A DNA stretch of 64,000 bases from Thiobacillus sp. (GTDB lineage Bacteria; Pseudomonadota; Gammaproteobacteria; Burkholderiales; Thiobacillaceae), in contig JACKLQ010000004.1 in the NCBI GenBank assembly GCA_024235835.1, positions 1 through 64,000 on the forward strand, in the 5' to 3' direction. Of this stretch, positions 58,812 through 64,000 are shown piece by piece. Position 1 is the first letter of the stretch, and each line of letters begins with the position of its first letter. A program made the position numbers and the translations under genes. The notes under the pieces were generated by a model, which did no database searches, was not told the origin of the DNA, and saw nothing but the letters and a program-made list of their open reading frames with translations.

Positions 58812-60230
58812 ATGAAATCTCTATTTTGTACTTCTGAAGCGATTCCCCTGATCAAGACAGGGGGCCTGGCCGATGTCTCCGGTGCCCTGCCCATCGCCTT
58901 GCGGGAAATCGGCGTGGATTGCCGAATGCTGCTGCCCGGATACCCTCGGGTTCTGGAGATGGCCGGGGACATACAGCCCTTGTGCAATTTCCCCGGCTTG
59001 CCGGGCCACCCAGCGGCCCGGCTCCTGGAGGGCCGCATGCCCGGAAGCAGCACCCCCATGTATGTGCTGGACGTGCCCGCCGCCTTCGACCGCATCGGCG
59101 GGCCTTACCAGGACGAGCACGGCCTCGACCACATCGACAATGCCTGGCGTTTCGCCCTCCTCTCCAAGGCGGCCGCCATTCTTTCCACCCCCCACTCCCC
59201 CCTGGACTGGCACCCGGACGTGCTCCATTGCAACGACTGGCAGACGGGCCTGGCACCCGCATACCTGCATTTCATGGGCGCATCGATGCCTTCCCTGATG
59301 ACGGTGCACAACCTGGCCTACCAGGGCATCTACGCGCCAGACGTGTTGCCCCAGCTGGACCTGCCGCCCCACAGCTTTTCCATTGAAGGGGTGGAGTACT
59401 ACGGCAATGTCTCCCTGCTCAAGGCCGGCCTTTACTACGCCTGGCAAATCAGCACCGTGTCACCCACCTACGCCCGGGAGATCCAGCAGGCACCCCTGGG
59501 CATGGGCCTGCAGGGACTGCTGGCCCGCCGGGCAGGGCAACTCACCGGCATCCTCAACGGCATCGACACCGCGGACTGGAACCCCTCCGCCGACCTGCAC
59601 CTGCCCTGCGCCTATACCCACCGGGCCACCGGCGACAAGCGCAATTGCAAGAAGGCCCTGCAGGAACGCATGGGCCTGGAGCCCAGGGCGGAAGCCCCCC
59701 TCTTCGGCCTCATCGCCCGCATGACCCACCAGAAGGGCCTGGACCTGGTGCTGGCCGTGGCCGATGGCATCATCCACCGGGGCGGACAACTGGTCATGCT
59801 GGGCACCGGCGACAAGGCCATCGAGCAGGCGGTGCGGGAGACCTGCCAGAAACACCCGGGCCAGGCCGCCTGCTACATCGGCTACGACGAGGCCCTGTCC
59901 CACCAGATCGAGGCCGGTGCCGACGTGTTCCTCATGCCTTCCCGCTTCGAGCCCTGCGGCCTGAACCAGATGTACAGCCTGCGCTACGGCACCGTACCCA
60001 TCGTCCATGCCACCGGCGGCCTGGCCGACACGGTGGAGGACGGCCTCACCGGCTTCGTGTTCGACGAACCCACCCCCCACGCCCTCTGGCTGGCGGTGGA
60101 ACAGGCCCTGGAGCTGTATCCCATCAAACCCGCCTGGAAACGCATGATGCAGAACGGCATGAAGCAGGATTTCAGCTGGGAGCACAGCGCCAAGGCCTAC
60201 GCGGCGCTTTACCAGCGCATGCTGGGGTGA
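58812..60230 (+). CDS. glgA: Glycogen synthase (ADP-glucose type), GT5
   Basis: 472 residues from ATG (a TTG start four codons upstream is possible). The ADP-glucose motif is IKTGGLADVSGALP (about 14-27); HCNDWQTGLAP, a GTG-type loop QLVMLGTGDK and the GT-B end FEPCGLNQMYSLRYGT / ATGGLADTV complete the fold. It elongates glycogen. The 3' end is followed by a known-type intergenic repeat. No other glg genes are in the window, but the pentose-phosphate genes zwf and gnd are near. Confidence 0.95.
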   Translation: MKSLFCTSEAIPLIKTGGLADVSGALPIALREIGVDCRMLLPGYPRVLEMAGDIQPLCNFPGLPGHPAARLLEGRMPGSSTPMYVLDVPAAFDRIGGPYQDEHGLDHIDNAWRFALLSKAAAILSTPHSPLDWHPDVLHCNDWQTGLAPAYLHFMGASMPSLMTVHNLAYQGIYAPDVLPQLDLPPHSFSIEGVEYYGNVSLLKAGLYYAWQISTVSPTYAREIQQAPLGMGLQGLLARRAGQLTGILNGIDTADWNPSADLHLPCAYTHRATGDKRNCKKALQERMGLEPRAEAPLFGLIARMTHQKGLDLVLAVADGIIHRGGQLVMLGTGDKAIEQAVRETCQKHPGQAACYIGYDEALSHQIEAGADVFLMPSRFEPCGLNQMYSLRYGTVPIVHATGGLADTVEDGLTGFVFDEPTPHALWLAVEQALELYPIKPAWKRMMQNGMKQDFSWEHSAKAYAALYQRMLG

Positions 60231-60252
60231 GGCCCGGTGGTGCATAAGCTGA

Positions 60253-60316
60253 TGTCATGCCGGCGAATGCCGGTATCCAGTGCCACGCCTGGACCCCGGC
60301 GTTCGCCGGGGTGACA
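60253..60316. repeat. Proteobacterial intergenic palindrome (TGTCA...TGACA)
   Basis: Ends TGTCA/TGACA and inner arms CCGGCGAATGCCGGTATCCAG and its complement-like CTGGACCCCGGCGTTCGCCGGGG. This type of element is common in proteobacterial genomes as a non-coding dispersed repeat. It lies between glgA and the alpha-2-macroglobulin gene and may act as a terminator or attenuator. Confidence 0.75.
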
Positions 60317-60339
60317 TGCAAACGATCAGGGAACAATCC

Positions 60340-63300
60340 ATGTCCAAGTCCGCCCGTCTCCTTTTTCTGGCCACCCTCCTGATCCCCCAGGCTGCCTCGG
60401 CGGCGGGCGTGGAGCAGTTCTCCCCCCAGGGCGAGGTGAAGGGCGTACGCCAGGTCAGCGCGCGCTTCGACGTCGACATGGTGCCCCTGGGCGACCCCCG
60501 CCTGGCCGATCCCTTCATCGCCACCTGCCCCGCCAAGGGCACGGGCCGCTGGGTGGACAACCGCAACTGGGTGTACGACTTCGAGGCGGACCTGCCCGCC
60601 GGCCTCAACTGCGAGTTCAAGCTGGCCCCCGGCCTGAAGACCCTGGCCGGCGAGGCCCTGGCCCCGGCCAGCTACCGTATCACCACCGGCGGCCCGGCCA
60701 TCGTCACCTCCATCCCCGAAGAAGGCCAGGAACACATCCGCGAGGACCAGGTCTTCGTCCTGGGCCTGGATGCGCCGGTGAAGGCAAGCAGCCTGGCGGG
60801 CCGTCTGTGGTGCGTGGCCGAAGGCGTGGCGGAAAAGATGCCCGCCAGGCTGCTGGGAGCAAAGGACAAGCGCAAGGTGCTGGAAGCCAGCGAGCGCTTC
60901 TTCCGGGACTACTTCTACGCCGTGGACCGGAACCGGAATGTGCTGTTCAGCTTCCGCGCCCCCGGCGGCGACCGTCGCACCACCCTGCTCCAGGCCGCCA
61001 CCCAGCCCGACGCACCGGTGGTGGTGGCCCGCTGCGGCCGCCGCCTGCCCGCCCAGGCCAAGGTCAGCCTGATATGGGAGGCGGGCATCGAGTCCGCCAG
61101 CGGCGTGGCCACCACCAACTCCCAGACACTGGCCTTCAAGACCCGGCCGGAGTTCACGGCAAAGCTGCGCTGCCAGAAACTCAACGCCCGCTCCCCCTGC
61201 CTGCCGGTGCTGCCCATGCGCCTGGACTTCACCGCGCCGGTGGACGCCAGGATCGCCGCCAGCCTGCGCCTACGGGCGGGCAAGCAGAGTTGGAAGGCCA
61301 GGCTGCCGGAGGGGGACCTGAAATCCGGCACCACCCAGTCCGTGGAATTCCCCGCCCCCTTCCCGGAAAAAGCCAAGCTGGTCCTGAGCCTGCCCAAGAA
61401 CCTGAAGGACGATGCCGGCCGGCCCCTGCTCAACGCCAGGCGCTTCCCCCTGGCCATCCAGACGGACCAGGCCCCGCCCCTGGCCAGGTTCGCCAGCGGC
61501 TTCGGCCTCTACGAGTTGAATGCGGACCCCGCCCTGCCCCTGACCCTGCGCTACGTGGACCCGGTCACTTCCAGCCACGCCCGCCTCTCCGCCGAGATGC
61601 TGAGCACCAAGGACCCCCTGGAGATCATCGCCTGGATGCGACGCATCCGGGAGACGGACCGGGACATCTGGGGCCGGCCCGAGGGTGACAAAAGCGCTGA
61701 CAAGGACGAGGTGAAGGTCACCCACTTCGGCGCCGAAGACTCCATTTTCGAGCCCCGCCACAAGATTGCCGCGCAAGGAAACGTCGGGCCGCCCCAAGTT
61801 TTCTTGCCCCCCTCGGGGGGCGGGAGCCGCGAAGCGGCTTCCTGGGGGCTCTCCATCCCCCTGCCCAAGCCCCTGCCGGACAAGGAGACCGAGGTCATCG
61901 GCATCCCCCTCAAGGGCGCCGGCTTCCACATCGTGGAAGTGGCCAGCCCCCGCCTGGGCGCGGCCCTCATGGACAAGGCCAGGCCCTACCACGTGCGCGC
62001 CTCCGGCCTGGTCACCAACCTGGCCATCCACTTCAAGCTGGGGGGCGAGTCCTCCCTGGCCTGGGTCACCCGCCTGGACAACGGCCAGCCGGTGGCCGAC
62101 GCGGAGGTGACGGTCATGGACTGCGGCGGCAAGGCCCATGCCCAGGGTCGTACCGGCAAGGACGGCATCCTGCGCATCAACTCGCCCTTGCCGGAAAACC
62201 ACACCCTGCCCGGCTGCCTGGACCAGTACGACCGCCAGTGGTTCGTTACGGCGAAAAGCGGCGACGACTTCAGCTTCCTGCTGTCGGACTGGAACGACGG
62301 CATCTCCCCCTGGCGCTTCAACCTCTACTCCGATAGCTGGCAGGGTCCCTACATCGCCCACGCCGTGCTGGACCGGGGCCTGTACCGGGGCGGCGAGGAG
62401 GTCGGGATCAAACTCTTCGCGCGGCGCAAGAAGTCCGTGGGCTTCGGTTTCGTGGACAAGGGTGAGCTGGGCAGTGAAATCATCCTGCGCCACCAGGGCA
62501 GCGGCGAAGAGGTGAAGCTGCCCGTGGCCTGGGACAGCCAGGGCATCGCCGATCTCGCCTACACCCTGCCCAAGGAAGTGAAGCAGGGGGTGTGGCGCAT
62601 CATCGTGGCCCACACCCAGAAGAAGCGGGGCCGCAACGAACTGGAGGCCGGCGAGTTCAAGGTGGCCGCCTTCCGGGTGCCCAACATGCGGGCCCGTCTC
62701 TCCGGCCCTGCCCAGGCGGTGAACCCCGCTGAAATCCACCTGGACATGCAGGCCAGCTACCTGGCGGGGGGCGCCGCCAGCCAGCTGCCCGTCACCCTGC
62801 GGGGCCAGTTGCAGGCCTACGGCGTCCACTTCGACGACTACCCCCAGGCCACTTTCGCCAACGGCCCGGTGAAGCCGGGACGCCAGGACGAACGCGCCGA
62901 CTGGCACATCGGCGACTACGAGGTGGGCGAGGGCTTTGTCCCTGTGGACGACGACCAGCCCATCCGCCTGAAGACCCTCCAGTTCAGGCTGGACCAAGGC
63001 GGAACCGGCCGGGCCGGCTGGGACAAGCTGCCCAAGCTGGACAGCCCCCGCATGCTGGTGGCGGAGGCGGAGTATCGGGATGCCAACGGCGAGACCCGCG
63101 GCGCCGCCGCCCGGGTACCCCTCTATCCGTCCAAGGTGCTGGTGGGCATCCAGCCGGATAACTGGGTCCAGGCCAAGGCGGTGCAACGCTTCCGCATCCA
63201 CACCCTGGATGCCGCGGGCAAGCCCCTGGCCGGCGTGCCGGTGCGGGGCCGGCTGTTCCAGCGGGACTGGCATTCCTACCGCAAGCGCGTCATCGGCGGC

Positions 63301-64000
63301 TTCTACGCCTATGAGCACGCCGAGGAGATCGTGCCCCTGAAGGCGGAGTGCGCCGGGACCAGCGACGACAAGGGCATGTTCCTCTGCGAGACCCGTAGCG
63401 CCTCCACGGGCACCCTGGTGATGGAAGCCTCGGCCCAGGACGCGGACGGCCGTGCCAGCCATGCCCAGGTGGACGTGTGGGTGCCTGCCGGCGACGGCTG
63501 GGTGGACGCCTCCGACAACGACCGCATGGACCTGATCCCGGACAAGCGCCGGTTCGACATCGGCGAGACCGCCCGCCTGCGCCTGCGCATGCCCTTCGAC
63601 AGTGCCCAGGTGCTGGTGGGCGTGGAACGGGAAGGCGTGCTGGACGCCTGGGTCACCACCGTGAAACGGGACAACCCGGTCATCGAAGTGCCCATCAAGC
63701 CCGAGTACGGCCCCAACGTCTTCGTCACCGCCCTGGCGGTGCGGGGCCGGGTGGCCGGCGTGCAGCCCACCGCCATGATCGACCTGGGCAAGCCCGCCTT
63801 CCGCATGGGCGCCACGGAGATCCAGACCGGCTGGTCCGGCTATGCCCTGGACGTGAAACTGTCCACGGACAAACCCCAGTACCACGTGCGCGAAAAAGTG
63901 AAGGTGAAGGTCCAGGTGAAGCGCCCGGACGGCAGCATTCCCAGGAATGCCGAAGTGGCCCTGGCGGCAGTGGACGAGGGCCTGCTGGAGCTGTCTCCCA
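60340..64000 (+). CDS. Bacterial alpha-2-macroglobulin family protein (partial, runs off the window)
   Basis: At least 1220 residues; the gene continues beyond the end. Signal peptide (MSKSARLLFLATLLIPQAASA, no lipobox cysteine visible), then MG-type beta domains: GVEQFSPQGEVKGVRQVSARFDVDMVPLG, HYTLPGCLDQYD-like repeats and GGDRRTTL. The bait region and the thioester, if any, lie beyond 64000. These proteins trap proteases in the periplasm and usually pair with penicillin-binding protein 1C. An in-frame ~80-base repeat insertion at 61776-61853 adds about 26 residues (approximately 479-505), here AQGNVGPPQVF...GGGSREAASWG, which is unlike the surrounding fold. Confidence 0.85.
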   Translation, partial: MSKSARLLFLATLLIPQAASAAGVEQFSPQGEVKGVRQVSARFDVDMVPLGDPRLADPFIATCPAKGTGRWVDNRNWVYDFEADLPAGLNCEFKLAPGLKTLAGEALAPASYRITTGGPAIVTSIPEEGQEHIREDQVFVLGLDAPVKASSLAGRLWCVAEGVAEKMPARLLGAKDKRKVLEASERFFRDYFYAVDRNRNVLFSFRAPGGDRRTTLLQAATQPDAPVVVARCGRRLPAQAKVSLIWEAGIESASGVATTNSQTLAFKTRPEFTAKLRCQKLNARSPCLPVLPMRLDFTAPVDARIAASLRLRAGKQSWKARLPEGDLKSGTTQSVEFPAPFPEKAKLVLSLPKNLKDDAGRPLLNARRFPLAIQTDQAPPLARFASGFGLYELNADPALPLTLRYVDPVTSSHARLSAEMLSTKDPLEIIAWMRRIRETDRDIWGRPEGDKSADKDEVKVTHFGAEDSIFEPRHKIAAQGNVGPPQVFLPPSGGGSREAASWGLSIPLPKPLPDKETEVIGIPLKGAGFHIVEVASPRLGAALMDKARPYHVRASGLVTNLAIHFKLGGESSLAWVTRLDNGQPVADAEVTVMDCGGKAHAQGRTGKDGILRINSPLPENHTLPGCLDQYDRQWFVTAKSGDDFSFLLSDWNDGISPWRFNLYSDSWQGPYIAHAVLDRGLYRGGEEVGIKLFARRKKSVGFGFVDKGELGSEIILRHQGSGEEVKLPVAWDSQGIADLAYTLPKEVKQGVWRIIVAHTQKKRGRNELEAGEFKVAAFRVPNMRARLSGPAQAVNPAEIHLDMQASYLAGGAASQLPVTLRGQLQAYGVHFDDYPQATFANGPVKPGRQDERADWHIGDYEVGEGFVPVDDDQPIRLKTLQFRLDQGGTGRAGWDKLPKLDSPRMLVAEAEYRDANGETRGAAARVPLYPSKVLVGIQPDNWVQAKAVQRFRIHTLDAAGKPLAGVPVRGRLFQRDWHSYRKRVIGGFYAYEHAEEIVPLKAECAGTSDDKGMFLCETRSASTGTLVMEASAQDADGRASHAQVDVWVPAGDGWVDASDNDRMDLIPDKRRFDIGETARLRLRMPFDSAQVLVGVEREGVLDAWVTTVKRDNPVIEVPIKPEYGPNVFVTALAVRGRVAGVQPTAMIDLGKPAFRMGATEIQTGWSGYALDVKLSTDKPQYHVREKVKVKVQVKRPDGSIPRNAEVALAAVDEGLLELSP
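61776..61853 (-). repeat. Dispersed ~80-bp hairpin repeat, copy 3 (inside the alpha-2-macroglobulin gene)
   Basis: Opposite orientation to copies 1 and 2. The first ~50 bases differ from the complement of copy 1 at only about three positions (TCGGGCCGCCCCAAG, then CTCGGGGGGCGGG). The central hairpin has changed sequence to AGCCGC-GAA-GCGGCT but still pairs, replacing GGGCT-GCGCCC-AGCCC. Its length and frame leave the host protein readable. Confidence 0.85.

Noticed and set aside
61270..63885. 871-codon frame opposite the alpha-2-macroglobulin gene
   Set aside because: Shadow of a GC-rich gene; low-complexity His/Gly/Val composition and no domain.
1..64000. CRISPR arrays, tRNA or rRNA genes
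   Set aside because: No regularly spaced repeats and no tRNA/rRNA-like sequence was seen; a covariance search could still find a missed tRNA.

Overview
This 64 kb window is GC-rich chromosomal DNA, and its gene content points to a sulfur-oxidising betaproteobacterium (Thiobacillus/Sulfuricella/Rhodocyclales-like; inference from gene content, no 16S present). The strongest evidence is a soxXYZAB cluster without soxCD, two DsrC/TusE-family proteins, two DsrE-domain proteins, a FeSOD and ubiquinone genes (ubiC, ubiA). No tRNA, rRNA or CRISPR array was recognised.

Layout. 1-10.8 kb, all on +: a DsrE-like protein, a trans-sulfuration PLP enzyme, a class II glutamine amidotransferase, a NifS-like desulfurase and a methyltransferase; then a Tll0287-like haem protein; then a TauD-like dioxygenase, a radical SAM/SPASM enzyme, a class I amidotransferase and an EgtB/SenA-like DinB+FGE protein. 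This may be an uncharacterised sulfur-metabolite locus. 10.8-19 kb, on -: a receiver/coiled-coil/membrane protein, a degenerate group II intron directly behind the soxB terminator, and soxBAZYX. 19-24 kb: an M48/TPR protease, moaC, an FGE-like protein, two DsrC/TusE paralogues with reciprocal cysteine loss, and sodB. 24-30 kb, on +: TPR, ridA, recG, ubiC, ubiA, tcdA. 30-34 kb, on -: M48 protease, Crp/Fnr regulator, sfsA, methyltransferase, mog. 34-39 kb: nitroreductase, VanZ, DUF455, Rieske oxygenase, ogt, xerD, a c-type cytochrome. 39.4-48.5 kb, on +: a FadL-like porin, a large STAND/BTAD regulator, DsrE, a LuxR-type regulator, thioredoxin, CcdA and a hybrid kinase. 48.5-54.4 kb, on -: two small related proteins flanking a PhnD-like/hybrid kinase/GGDEF operon. 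54.4-64 kb: zwf-gnd, a frameshifted chemoreceptor, glgA and the start of an alpha-2-macroglobulin gene.

How it works together: periplasmic thiosulfate oxidation by SoxXYZAB without SoxCD normally leaves sulfane sulfur for storage or for a cytoplasmic Dsr/sHdr route. The TusE/DsrC and DsrE proteins are plausible cytoplasmic sulfur carriers. Several two-component and cyclic-di-GMP systems surround these genes.

Most notable signals: (1) an ~80-bp dispersed repeat carrying a hairpin that has entered coding sequence twice, in frame in the alpha-2-macroglobulin gene and at the 5' end of the M48 gene; (2) the DsrC pair with complementary cysteines; (3) the 0.2-10.8 kb locus; (4) the group II intron behind the soxB terminator; (5) a 701-residue receiver protein with internal repeats; (6) an exact 14-bp tandem duplication breaking a chemoreceptor gene. 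All functional calls come from reading motifs in the translated sequence; no database search was run.
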